A stretch of 64,000 nucleotides of DNA, from assembly GCA_947650285.1 (NCBI GenBank), contig CANTFL010001372.1:372001-436000 (forward strand). Reading direction: 5' to 3'. Below, one piece after another: positions 22,026-33,630 of this stretch. The first letter of the stretch is position 1, and every line of letters begins with the position of its first letter. The notes beneath the pieces are model-generated. The model saw only the letters and a program-made list of their open reading frames with translations. It was not told where the DNA came from and did no database searches. Made by a program: the position numbers and the translations under genes. The stretch is from Hyaloperonospora brassicae (taxonomy: Eukaryota > Oomycota > Peronosporomycetes > Peronosporales > Peronosporaceae).

Positions 22026-24671
22026 ATGACTTCGACGCCAGCGGCCAACTCTGCAGACATCTGCAGCTTCTTCTTTGAGCCCGTGGCCGAGCGCCCTCCT
22101 TTGCCAGAAGCTGCGACCCCCACATCGACGCTGTCTTCGGGCGAATCGCTCGTGCCACAAACGGACCGCAAGACAACGCGCGTGGTGCTCGGGGGCGCGA
22201 ACCGCCACCGCTGCAAAGTGTGTCAAAACGTGTACACTCAGGCAGCCAGCACGGGGTACACGAACCTACTGACGCACTTGCGTCTGAAACATCCGGATTA
22301 TACCGCCATGTTCGAATCGCAGCGACTCGTGCCAGTGTCCGTCGCGCCAGGTCCGCCCCCTCGCAGTCGGCCGCATTCGACCGACGTTCCGTCGTCGTCG
22401 GCCCCCTCAAGTGGCAACTTTGGTCCGAAAACCGCCGGCCGCAAACGTGGCCCCGTGTACGACCACTTTGTGGACGTCCCACCTCCAGTGGACTCGGCAG
22501 TCCCTACCCTCAAGGTGAAGAAGATGCGCTGTTTGTATTGCCGGTGCGACACGCCGCAATTGAGTGGACGGCTGCGACTGCACTTGGCAGCGAAATGTGT
22601 TCATGTGCCACCGAATGTCAAGGCGATGTTTACAAAAACCGGTACCGACATGTCCCTCGTGCCTAATACCGTCGTCACGGCAGACCCGACGGCACCCACT
22701 TTGACGGGTACTTCGGTATTGGACAAACCGATGATACCGGCGGCCGAGTCGGTATCAAATGCAGCCATGTCACTACCCGAGAGGTTTGCACCGCCGTCGA
22801 GTGGCGAAACGTCAGTGATCGACTCGACTGCCACGCGGACCAAACGTGAAGTGGGTACAGATTGGCAGACCGTTGAAGATCAGCTCACGACGGCTCTTGT
22901 GGCCACGCGGTGTCCGTGGACACTATTGGATAATGCCGCGTTTCGCTCGGCCATGGAACTCGTGCGCCGGTCAGACGTCGATGCGTTTCCATTGACTGCT
23001 GCCCGCGCACGAACGGACGTGTTGGACCGACTGGTAGTGCAATACGATCGCGACAGCTGCGACGCTTTGGCGAGTTCGAGTGCCATTACAGTTGTGGCCA
23101 GTGACGCTACGGAAGAAGACGAAGATGGGGACAGAAGTGGAGCAACGAGCACGTCGACGTACATTGCAGTGGACGAGTGGCAACGGGCGTTCGTTCTATC
23201 CGTTGGCCACGAAGCTGCAGCGGTGCCGGACGTGGCAGCGCTACTTTCCGTGCTGTCCAAAGTGCAGTCGGTCAGTCCCAGTGCGAAGCTCTTTTTGTGC
23301 ACTTCAACGGCGGGCGCGTACGCCCACGCGCGGACCGAACTGCTCCGAGACGCCAGTGCAGCAGCCAAACCGGTGGTGCTGATGGGCGCGTGTGTGATCC
23401 AGCAGACGGCATTGCTCGTTCGGGAGCTCGTGCTCGGCAGCGCATCGCTGGAAGAGGCACTGGACAATGCAGTTCTGCTTGCAGATGCTCTGGACAGGAT
23501 ACCGTCGCTACATCAGCACGTCCTGCTGCGTGTGGTGTCGGACACGAGCAATATCGACGGCCACGTGAATGCGTTCGCGCACGTATCGCGCACGAGCTGG
23601 CGCTCGATTGCCATCGCCGTGAAGCAGGCCACTCGCCTGGAAGCAATGCTGCGGCTGGCGATTTCCGAAGAGAACGATGCTTCATCTCCGATGCTGCATC
23701 GGTTGATTGACATGGGTGGCAGTGACAGCGTCTGGACTAATCTACGGCACACTGATCAGCTGTTGGCACCGGCGCACTTTGTATCGGTCTTGAGCGAGAT
23801 GCCAACTACGACGTCGGGGCAGATGCTGGCGCTGTGGATATGGCTCTTTGGTGTGGCAATGCACTCGCCGCTTTTTGACGACCAGTCTGACGTTCTACGT
23901 GCGAAGTTCGAGCGACGTTTGGCTTGCTACGCGGAAGAGCACTTCTTGGCTTGTCTTGTTCTCGACCCACGTGTGCATGGCGTTGGCTTGAGCGTATCAG
24001 GACTGCGTCGGTGCCGCGGTGTTGCTGTTTGTGTGGCTGGTACTCTCCTTTCCAGCTTCGACGAAAGTAACTTCATTCGGTCGTACAATGACTACATGAA
24101 GCAGCAAGGAGACTTTGGGGAACCAGGTGTGTGGAACAGTGCCAACACATCGAACCCGATCGAGTTCTGGAACGATTACGAAGGCGACGCGCTGCACGAT
24201 CAGCTCGCTGTCGTAGCTAAAACCGTGTGCTCGTTCGTGCCGCACACGTGCTCGCTTGCCGACTTGTGGACAGCTCACTCACGACCCAGCAGGAGAGCAA
24301 ACGATGGATCATCAGAGGAGCACGAGAAATGCACAAAACTTCGATACGGTGCCGCTCGCAGCGCTCGAGCTACTGTGATGGACGTTGTGAAGAATCACGA
24401 GATGCTTCTGGATGTCGAGAACGAGCTTTCATGGGAAAAGGTGATGCAGCCGGATGTCGCTATCAGGGAAAAAGACGAGCAGGATAGCAGCCGAAACGGA
24501 TTGGTACGGATAGTGCTGGAGCGCATTCAAGATGGCGTCGACAAGGATACAGCAGGATTCAGTACACTTCCAACCAGCGTAGACGCTTCCTGGTTCGATG
24601 TCAGCTCGGCTGGACTCGACAAGATCCGAAGCACGATGGAGAAGTACTTGAGCGCTGCGACACAACCGTAG
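22026..24671 (+). CDS. BED zinc-finger / hAT transposase-derived protein
   Basis: An 881-residue uninterrupted frame from ATG 22026. A BED-type finger lies near residues 60-92 (RHRCKVCQ, then NLLTHLRLKHPDY: C2-H-x4-H). A second C-x2-C finger-like block (MRCLYCRC to LRLHLAAKC) is near 165-190. The central part resembles the hAT catalytic region in layout, and the C-terminal FWNDYEGD with HDQLAVVAKTVCSFVPH and the following stretch fits a hAT dimerisation tail, though the usual ER-FS box is not clear. No terminal inverted repeats or flanking duplication were seen and the frame is intact, so a host-domesticated gene is more likely than an active transposon; this is inference. Confidence 0.65.
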   Translation: MTSTPAANSADICSFFFEPVAERPPLPEAATPTSTLSSGESLVPQTDRKTTRVVLGGANRHRCKVCQNVYTQAASTGYTNLLTHLRLKHPDYTAMFESQRLVPVSVAPGPPPRSRPHSTDVPSSSAPSSGNFGPKTAGRKRGPVYDHFVDVPPPVDSAVPTLKVKKMRCLYCRCDTPQLSGRLRLHLAAKCVHVPPNVKAMFTKTGTDMSLVPNTVVTADPTAPTLTGTSVLDKPMIPAAESVSNAAMSLPERFAPPSSGETSVIDSTATRTKREVGTDWQTVEDQLTTALVATRCPWTLLDNAAFRSAMELVRRSDVDAFPLTAARARTDVLDRLVVQYDRDSCDALASSSAITVVASDATEEDEDGDRSGATSTSTYIAVDEWQRAFVLSVGHEAAAVPDVAALLSVLSKVQSVSPSAKLFLCTSTAGAYAHARTELLRDASAAAKPVVLMGACVIQQTALLVRELVLGSASLEEALDNAVLLADALDRIPSLHQHVLLRVVSDTSNIDGHVNAFAHVSRTSWRSIAIAVKQATRLEAMLRLAISEENDASSPMLHRLIDMGGSDSVWTNLRHTDQLLAPAHFVSVLSEMPTTTSGQMLALWIWLFGVAMHSPLFDDQSDVLRAKFERRLACYAEEHFLACLVLDPRVHGVGLSVSGLRRCRGVAVCVAGTLLSSFDESNFIRSYNDYMKQQGDFGEPGVWNSANTSNPIEFWNDYEGDALHDQLAVVAKTVCSFVPHTCSLADLWTAHSRPSRRANDGSSEEHEKCTKLRYGAARSARATVMDVVKNHEMLLDVENELSWEKVMQPDVAIREKDEQDSSRNGLVRIVLERIQDGVDKDTAGFSTLPTSVDASWFDVSSAGLDKIRSTMEKYLSAATQP

Positions 24672-27600
24672 CAGGAGGGATAATCCTGCTCCACGAACTG
24701 TTCAGTCCAAGCGTTTGGTCTTTCCGACAAGCGAACTACGGCAGCGGACAAGACAGCGTCATTCTCGAGCGCACGTTATGGCATTGCACACCCAAAGAAG
24801 TTGGATAATCGATCAACATCTTTATCGTCGCCTGGTAAACTTCTGACTCGTCGTGTTTTGGAAGCAAGTCAGCGTCTTCCGTATCGCGCGTGGATGCTTC
24901 TAGCCAGGAAAATTGAGTGGAAAGACGTGTGTCCGTGCGATGTGACCTCGCACATGAAGTTTGATGTCACTGAAGTGGCGACTTGTTTCGCATTCTCAAA
25001 CTTGCCGTCTTTCATATCCGGCTTGCACCATTGCCTCATGTGGGCTCCTCGCAATCGGAACGAGCATTTGGATGGATACAAGACCATTGCTAAATGAACG
25101 AAGCGTCGATCGTAGCGATGTCTGCCATCAATCATACGACGCAGTCCCAGCAGTGTCAGCTAAGCACTCATTTACAGGCGCTGGATACTGTGTCGTAGCC
25201 ATGCATGACGACTCGTTCCTTACAGACCGACTTGTTGAATGCAGCACAAGTGCTGGACATCACATCGATACGAAGGGCAGGTACACGCGGTATAAGCAAC
25301 TTACTACTGGACAAAACATCACTAGTCAGACTACTGGTAACGGTCGACAATGTTCGCGCCGTACTGATGACGGTATGCTGATAAATAACATGAGATTGAC
25401 ACCACTGAGTGCCGCGCTATTGGAATACGTATCTGCAAAGAATGCGTAGTCGTCGCAGAAGTGGTGGATTCGTTTTTGTCGATCTCTGCAGCCTCACGGT
25501 CCACAACTCGTTGTCATTGCATGGGTCAGATTCCACGCACGTGTGCTACAGAGCACATTTCGCCACGTGCGACCACACTGCTACGGCCTACTGGACGACC
25601 CGTATCGCTTGTACATGCAATGTTTGACTTTCTACGTGTTGATCGCACTTCTGATGTCCAGGACTCACTCTCTGTTGGGCTGTATGCGTTTTAGGACTGT
25701 GGCGACGAAAAGGACTCTGACAGTGCGCTCTGACAACGTGCAAAGGAATCGATTGGGGCTCAATAGTGCGTCATTTTCCATCCTTCGCGCACTGCGTATC
25801 CGAGCAATGCCTTGCCGAAGATACAGTCAGCTGTCGGGTTTTGACTGCTGCGAAGAAGAACAAGAGAAGTCAGGCTTTGGTGCAGGCCATGCTCTTTTAT
25901 TCTACACGTAACGTCTGACAGTCATAAGCATTGAGCAGCTACTACTATATGTACGTATGTGGCCATTCGCTACGAACAAAATCGTAGCGAGCCTTTCAAA
26001 GTCGCTCAGGACGAGTGATAGCAAACTTTAGGACGTGTCGAACCCATTGGAGTCGTCAGGTGCGGCATGTACGACCTGCTTCTCTGACAATTATCCGCAG
26101 GACGACGTCCGTTTTGCCACCGTCATCCTATTCGACCGTCCTAAATGCGAAAAGAGCTTTGTATCTCACGTCAAGCGAAAAAAAAGCGCATCTTTCTCGT
26201 CCATGCGTGACGTGTGGTTGGTTTGCAAACTGCTTTACACATCTGCGGCCATAACTTCTCACAGGATAAGCCTGAAAAGCACTTGTTTTCGCCCGGCAAT
26301 CGACAGAGCGCGAGCACATCACCAATCGACAACTGCGCCGACGGTCTAATCCTGCCACCTGGTAATCAGAGTGGCAACTGTCAGGGGGCAAAAACGTGCT
26401 TGCAATGAGATGGGGCACACACTACACGAGGCCGCGACCGCCGCTGCCCCAGTGGCAAAAGAAAGCACGTGGAGCCTCACGCGTGCGCCTGACAATGTCA
26501 GTGTACCACTCAGTGCGAAGAAGAGAGGACGCGAGATGTTACCAACGGATGGCCAAAAGGTGCTGGTCCTCTCAGGATTGCACAGTTCGCTCGGTAGCAC
26601 CGGATCAGGATGCGTGCGACCATTTGGGGCCGTGACTGTCGGTGACTGACTGGCAGATTCCAGCGCTTAGCGACGACGTTTTGATGACAAGCGGCTATCG
26701 CTCTCTTTCGATCAGGTTGAAGGAGCGATGGCGCTCCAGTGCGATTTAGTTGGCGCTCGGGCACCAGGTCCTCGTGGTGCTGATAGTAGTAGTTGCATTG
26801 CAACGTACGACAGAGCATCGTGTGTAGCTGCGAAAGGCCCGTCGGCGGACATAGAAGAGCTCGCTGCAGGTCCAGATGCTATGAACACAATGAGGTCATC
26901 CTGGGGAAGCGCCGTGAGGGACAGCAAAGACCGCTGCTCAGAGCCGTCGAGGGATCGCCTGAGATTGAGGATGAGCTACTGCATCGGGCACACCGTTTCC
27001 GGAACGAGCTGTTGGTACTGCTCAACTGCAAAAGCGTTCAATTCGACTGCCGAAACGACGACACAGGTCGTCAGCAGGTGGATACGTTGAGGGGGGCAAC
27101 AATGCCATGACCGACGTATGGTTGTGCCTCCTTCGCATACATACGTCCACACGGCTGTCCATATCGTCACGGCTCGTTTGCTTGTGTGCACGTGGAACAG
27201 TTGCTCGATCGTGCATAGCGACAAGACGGTCTGTCTGTATCCACAGACAGACAGGCACCACGTAGTGGCTTCGTGTGCGTGCGCCTTACACAGGCGGCAC
27301 TGGCACGACACCAGTCGACTTGCCGCAGCGTCGCTGTAACATGCACACGTGCGGCACAGTACTTCCGAAAGTCGCACCTGTCCTCGCTCTGTTGAAGTTG
27401 GCAGAAAGATCTCTCGATCGGCGTCACGTGATAGCAGTCGTTTCCGCCGTCCAGGGCACGACACGAGTCGAAAGATGCGTTCAGCGGGACACAGCCACTC
27501 GCGTCGTGTGACGTGTCTGTCTGTGACCAGCTGCTAACCAGTAAAGCTCACAGTCAAAAGCCACACATTGACCACTTTTGCAGATGGCAACATACACTGT

Positions 27601-29249
27601 CGCTCCGCTGTACAGGAGCGCGTGTTGTTGTCATACTTCCGCAGGGAAAGCACGTGGATTTGAGACATCAGTGCATCCAGAAGCGGGTCGGAGTGCACAT
27701 CTCTACTGGAACATGTTGCCAAGCTGCAGGGCGGATCAGGGCGCGACGACAGATGTTTCGACGGCCGTCAAGCGAAAGCGGCATCGGTCCGACTGTGAGG
27801 CATCGATCTAATGGGTGCGTGGGCTTTGGCATGCACGTGCCCTCGTGTCCCACGATAGCTGCTCGATCGACACGAAGTCGGATGAAGCTCAACTTGGGAG
27901 AAATCAGCGGCTGTCGAGCACGAGGATCGCTTGCGTTGCCCCTGAATCACTCTCTCGCAACCCATCAGCATCAGAACAGTCAGTCAGTCGGGTGGAAATG
28001 CTGTCGACAAGTACTGGACCTGCACTTGACTCTCTCGCATCCTCGTGCACGGCCGAAGCTGCCTCTCGTCACGCGATCACATGTGCGACGACCGTCGGCA
28101 GCGTCGACATGTAGTGTCGGCCACTCCCTTTGCCCTCGTGTAGTGAGAAGCGCGTCAGGTCTGGTCAATGGCAACCGGTCAAATAGTTGTGGAAAGCGAA
28201 CGCGATTTGCACGCAGCGCGTCCTCCGATTTGTGTCTCCGCTCAGTGTGTAATCTTGACGAGACGAATGGTGAGCAACGCGCTACATACGCAGCGCGTTG
28301 CTCAAGACCAGCAAGCGCCGGATGTTTGGCTTCGTTAGCACAGAGACGTGCAGACCCGCGCGGCCTCTTTACAACCAGATTCGGTTACAATCGAGTCCCA
28401 TGCGCTCGTCCGCCTTCAAAGACGTTGTCGAACCCTTTCGACGCCGCCGGACACATCCGTGCGCACTTGCGGCGTCTTCGCAGCAAAAGGCTCACGTGCG
28501 CTCAGGTGACAGGCGCTACTGCTGATCGTCGACTCCAGGCCGAGGACGGTATACCTACAAGCGAGCGGCCTTCGCTCTCTCCTGACGCTGCTCTGCACTC
28601 TCACGTCAATGCGACGACAGTCACTTGGACCGAGTGCCGCCAATGCCACTCCTTTCCACGTCGCACGCTCGCTCGCACGAGCCCCAGGCCGCACTTTCAA
28701 GCGCATGTCTGTGTATGTGCGTGTGTCGCGCGTGCCCCTCGTGCCCGTCGGACCGATCCACTCGCTGCCAGGACGCGCCCGTGCAGTGCGAAAGCCGGAC
28801 CGGATCTTCACCTTCTTCTCCTTCTTTCGGCCCCGCGCGCTGACGCAACTTGCCCGTTTCGGCCGTCGCCCACCCAACGCGACGAGGCCGGCGAGCAGAC
28901 GAGCGCCCGTTGCTGTCCCCTTTGCGGCCGCTTTGCTGAAGAGCAGCGCGGGCGTCTGCCAAAAGAGCCATATCGGCGCGGCGCCCATCCCCCGCCCCAT
29001 CCCGCGCGATGCCCAGTCAACAGACTGCTGCGCTTCGAGCACGACGGGCTGCAAGGCGTGACCCGGCGGCCTTCTCCTCCGCCGCCTTCTGCCTCGTTTG
29101 CCACACCAAAGTCCTCGCAGTGTGTGGGCGTTTGCTGCCCCGCGTGCAGCAGACTATTTCCAAAGCTCCTGCGTCGAGCGAACAGCTCCGAGCAGGTCCA
29201 AACAGGTCCGCTGAACAGCTCGACACAGCATTTCAACAGCTCTGCCGTC
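24672..29249. other. Long region with no supportable gene
   Basis: Many overlapping frames without recognisable domains. The last 1.7 kb (from 27513) is open in the same frame as the gene at 29250; the first half of that reads as non-coding (Arg/Ser/Cys-rich), and the part nearest 29250 is Pro/Arg-rich and likely promoter/leader. Confidence 0.45.
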
Positions 29250-29774
29250 ATGACCCAACAGGTCCCTCGCGAGATGCAGTGCGCCTACCGCAGCAAATTC
29301 TGCGACGCCCCTCGGGCCACGAAACTCGACGGCACACTGCATAAGCTGTGTGACTTTCACCGCCACAAGGCCAATGCCAACCAGCAGCGACTGCACCGGC
29401 GCAAGAAGCGCTTCCTCGAACAACAACAACAACAACAACAGGCGGCAGCGACGACAGCGGACTCGCCCACGTCCGACATTGGCGGCAGCTGCTGCTCCCC
29501 TTCAAAGCGCGCACGAGGGCGTCCCACGAGTCCACGGAGCACGACAGAGCCCGTGGACTCTGTCACATTGCACAACGGGTTTAACCTGCTCGAGGTCAAG
29601 ATCTTGGAAGTACTGCTCTTTGGCTCGGAAGGCGCGACGTGGAGGCCCGCGCCGCCCACGAGGGTCCAGATGGACGACGACGAGCGGACCGTGTTCGAGG
29701 CACCCGCGAGTGGCCCCCCGACGGCGCTGGCGCCCGTGCCGTTGCTGGACAGTGTCTGGTCCGTCACGCTTTAG
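29250..29774 (+). CDS. Cys3His-domain protein, putative transcription factor, paralogue 3
   Basis: A 174-residue protein from ATG 29250. The Cys/His cluster starts almost at the N-terminus (residues 11-37) with the same C-x6-C-x15-C-x2-H spacing as the two paralogues at 8053 and 10762, followed by HKANANQQRLHRRKKR and a poly-Gln stretch. A Ser/Pro/Arg linker leads to the C-terminal motif NLLEVKILEVLLFGSE, matching the LEAMLFSSDE motif of the others. The chosen start is the first ATG near the domain and gives a length like paralogue 1; the frame is open 1.7 kb further upstream, so an N-terminal extension cannot be excluded. Confidence 0.78.
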   Translation: MTQQVPREMQCAYRSKFCDAPRATKLDGTLHKLCDFHRHKANANQQRLHRRKKRFLEQQQQQQQAAATTADSPTSDIGGSCCSPSKRARGRPTSPRSTTEPVDSVTLHNGFNLLEVKILEVLLFGSEGATWRPAPPTRVQMDDDERTVFEAPASGPPTALAPVPLLDSVWSVTL

Positions 29775-32072
29775 ATAGAAGGACAGGACGGGACAGGACA
29801 GGACACCGTCGACATCATATACAGTGAAGAACTATGTACAAAGCGAGCGAGCGCGCGATCGCCTGTGGTAACAACGATGGAGCTCCTGCTCAAAGGTCCG
29901 TCCGTGTGCGGGCCAATTGGTGGAGGCTGCGGTTGTTGATACGCAGCAGACCATAAAGCGTACAAATACAGCTCTTGCAGGTAGTGAGTGATTAGCATCC
30001 AGACACAGACAGATTGACTGACTGACTGACTGACCGATAGACAGCCGATCCAGTACGCCTCTCTTCCAGCCATCTCCATCGACACCGACAGCATAGCAAA
30101 GTCAGTCGCTCTTCCTGGCCGTATCGAGACGAAAGCCTCTGCGCACAGGTCACGTATCGCCAAGTGTCGTTGCCGCTGAGGTGCCCGCTGGAACTTGGAC
30201 GACTGCTACCGTCTCTTGCTTTTTATCGACAACGAAAGGTAGACTATGGGAGCTCACCAACACTTGTGACATGCCGGGATCGCTTCGTTATCCGCCGCCT
30301 GCGTCCGAGTGGTGTCCGAGAGAGTACAAACGTATCGCCGCAGAAGTCAGAACTGCATATGCCATACGATGGCATATGCTGTTCCGATCGATTTAGTCAA
30401 CTAGAGTAGCGCTGTGCTTCGAGTGGGAGGTACGTTCCTAGCTGGTCGTTGTCGAGGCAGTGACGCTCATCCAGTAGCTATTCAGCTGCCCGTCAAAGTC
30501 TACTGCACCTTGTCACATGTCGAGATGGTCGCTAAACTGCTCTGCAGTGTTCGTAGCAAGCGGACAAGTAGCAGAACGCATGGCGCGCTTCTTCCCACGC
30601 CGCTTGTAATGTGCTATCCAGAGACCACTGACACTTGTGTATCGCATCCGCTTTGCTTGGGGACAAAGCCGTCTACTGCAATCGCCTCATCGCATCTCTC
30701 GACAAGCGTACGACATGGCAAACATCTTTGCAGGTCCCGCGGAAAGGCGGGCAGGATGGCGATTCTCTTTTTCCTCAAACATGCTTTAGCCTTCAAGACG
30801 TTCCTCACCGTAGCATACCCACCTCATCGCAGGGCAATAAGGTCGGCCGGGCCGCGCACAATGTGTCCTCCTTCTCAGTCGCACCTCTTTCTCAGCAATG
30901 TGAGATAGCTATGGTGAGGCATATTGAGTAGACGACCACAGCCCACACACGACAACGGCATTGACAGATATCCCCTCAGGACTGTCGATGTGCTGCTGCT
31001 ACCTGCTCCTCCACAGATAGAACTAGGAGCCTCACTTTTGCATCTCCATCTTCGGTACCTGACGCCGAGTGCGGTGCCCAGTCTGAATGAACAAAAGCAC
31101 GTTTAGGCTGTGCCGCCAAGTGTTCGACTTAGCTCAGTGTATCACGAAAGCCCGCCACCGAGATGAAGTTGTCAATCGTCAATCGTGCTCTTGCGATCCA
31201 TTCGCAGCTGATCTTCTCGCGAGCGGGCGTCGGGTTTCCTTCACGGTGGCTCCCTCATCATCAAGCTATCGGCCGACGAGCATCATCGATCTCTTCAGTC
31301 CTGATCCATGCCAAAGTCTTTGGCATGGAAACACGGACTGGATGGAGACACAACAACACACATTAGCTCGCACACGTGTCTCTGATGACCTCGGCGTTGT
31401 GCGTCCTCCCAGAGTTCCAAAAGGTCTCTCTTTATCGGCTCATATAATGCAGAAATTGGTAAGCAGAACTAACGCCGTTGCAGATAAGCTCCCGGCCGGC
31501 TCATGAACTCGATTGATCGAGCCGTTCAATCGCTCAGCCTACGAGAGTATTTCACGGCTTATTTCATGGAGAAGCTTGACGCCTTCAGGTGGCATTGCTC
31601 GATTCACGTCACACGCGTCGACGCTGACTATGTTGGTCGGACGCGACCACTACAGCTCTAGCCATTCGCTCACCTATGACGATGTACCGTGCACAGTCAG
31701 TATGGCATACTTAGCCTTTTGCTCTTCTTCGGTGATTGTCATTCGAGTTCCGCAAAAACGAAATCGCTCTTGCTGCTTACTGTACGTAAGCAGTAGCATT
31801 TATGAAGAGCGTACACTGCTATGATCTCCTCGTGGCCTTCATCATTTTGCCTTTGTTTTGTGGTTGCACCAAGCAGAAGATCGTCATAAATATTGAAGAC
31901 TAGACTTCCGTCCATCTTCATGTGTTTCTTTAGCTTGCAACGACTTGCAGAGCACTCTCGCTACCACTTGCGGAACATTGCAGTTCCAATCCCGTTCAAG
32001 ACTTCAAAGTGTGTCGCAGCAATCACGGATACTCCATCACCGCCGACTATGGTTCAATCACCTCACCATAGC
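29775..32072. other. Region with no supportable gene; possible Copia remnant
   Basis: A GACT repeat lies at about 30013-30034. On the minus strand 31739-31921 a 60-residue frame contains NIYDDLLLGAT, loosely like a Copia reverse-transcriptase YVDDLLL box, so a decayed Copia fragment is possible. Nothing else is recognisable. Confidence 0.35.
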
Positions 32073-32465
32073 TGTAACGGGGCAGCCCGTTACATGGAAG
32101 TGTCACTTTAAAAGAAAGTGACAACAAAGAATATTAAGTGAATATTCTTTGAACAATATCACCGATAATGGTGATATTGGTGAAGCGACCAAAGGGTCTG
32201 CTCATTGGTTGATATCGTGATAATATCAATCCACCAATCGCCGCAGGACGCGCGCAATGAGTGGTGACGAAACGTCACCATACACTCAGTTATATTAACA
32301 TAATTAAGTCAGGTTAAACAAAGAGACAGTAGCAAAAATACTTAATTATATTAATACAACAGTTTTACTTTCTCCTTATCCTACGCTTCCTCGTTCGCCT
32401 CGTGTACGTCTGTCGGGGCACCCAAGCCCTTTCGTTAAGCTCACGCAAGGGTGTGCCCCGTTACA
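32073..32465 (+). repeat. 5' LTR of element 1
   Basis: A 393-bp LTR bounded by TGTAACGGGG and CCCCGTTACA, a 10-bp terminal inverted repeat. Internal perfect inverted repeats include AATATCACC/GGTGATATT and the nested GGGGCAC...GTGCCCC around CCCTT...AAGGG near the end. By diagnostic variants it resembles the 3' LTR of element 2 more than its own 3' LTR. Confidence 0.92.
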
Positions 32466-32509
32466 CCTGGTAGCACTTTGTAGTCCTTCTAAGGACCACA
32501 ACATCCAAC

Positions 32510-33630
32510 ATGAACATGTTGGATGATGAAGAGACCTTCCACGCCACGCGTGAAGGGTTTACCCATTTGAGTGACATCGAATGGGGTGCGGTAGAACGAA
32601 TGAGTTCTACCGTAGGCGAGTTCGCCATTAGCGCCATGTTGGAGTCTCTAGACAGAGACCAACAACATGCCGCTATAGCCAAGTTCATCCAAAGTGAAAT
32701 TGTCGCCGAAAGGGAGAAAGTAGCCTTGCTTCACCAGCAAGGCTCTCAACAGGCCGAGCTGTTGAGACAGCGGCAATTCCATGCTGCTGTGGGCGGGACG
32801 GCGCATGCGCGTCGTCCCGAGGTCATGAAGGTTGACATCTCCAAGTATAGTGGAGTCCCGGAGGACTCCCTGTTACTATGGTTTGTCGAACTCGACAGAG
32901 CCTTAAGGGCTCGTCGCGTCGAAGATGAGCAAATGAAACTCACATTTGCTCAGACCCACTTGGCAGGGCGTGCCAAAACTTGGTCCCTGGGACTCGAGAG
33001 TAGCGACCCACATGTGTTTAGGTCGCTAGATGACTTCAAGGCCCGGCTCAGACAAACGTTTGAGCCGCCACGAGCTGAGTTCAGGGCTCGTTCAGAGCTC
33101 CTGAAACTCAAGCAGGGTAAGCGTGATGTGCACGCTTACGCACAACATATACGACTCCTAGCGAGTAGTATAACTGCTAACCCAGTTCATGAACACACGT
33201 TGATTACGGTGTTTATGCAAGGGCTCGCAGAAGGGCCCGTCAGGAGCCACCTGTTCCGCCTTGAGCTGAATACGCTTGAAGAAGCGATATCAGCCGCGAA
33301 ACAAGAAGACTTTAGCATGAGACAGGCTCATACTAGCTCAAACTCTTACCGTCCACCGAGACGACAAGAGATCGGAGTTTCAGAACCAATGGACCTCTGC
33401 TATGTTGAGGGCGAGATACCTCGCTCTTCAAACAACCAGCGATTGCAGAGGTCAATCGCTGTCAGAAGTTAGGGCACTACGCATATGAGTGTAGTGCCCC
33501 ACGCCCAGTACCAAACAGTACTGAGCGAAATGGACGACCATTTTCCAGAAAGGGCAACGGGCGTGGGTCCAGCGCTGTTGCGAAGCCGCAACAGCGAGAC
33601 GGACCATCAAAAAATGGTCGGGGTCAGTAG
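32510..33630 (+). pseudogene. gag of element 1 (one-base frameshift)
   Basis: Retrotransposon capsid/nucleocapsid frame, opening MNMLDDEETF. The capsid region (LTFAQTHLAGRAKTWSLGL, LKQGKRDVHAYAQHI) is intact. Relative to element 2 one G is missing at about 33452, just before the CCHC knuckle, so the zinc knuckle is out of frame. The slippery site A AAA AAT (33609-33615) and gag stop (33628-33630) remain. Confidence 0.9.
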
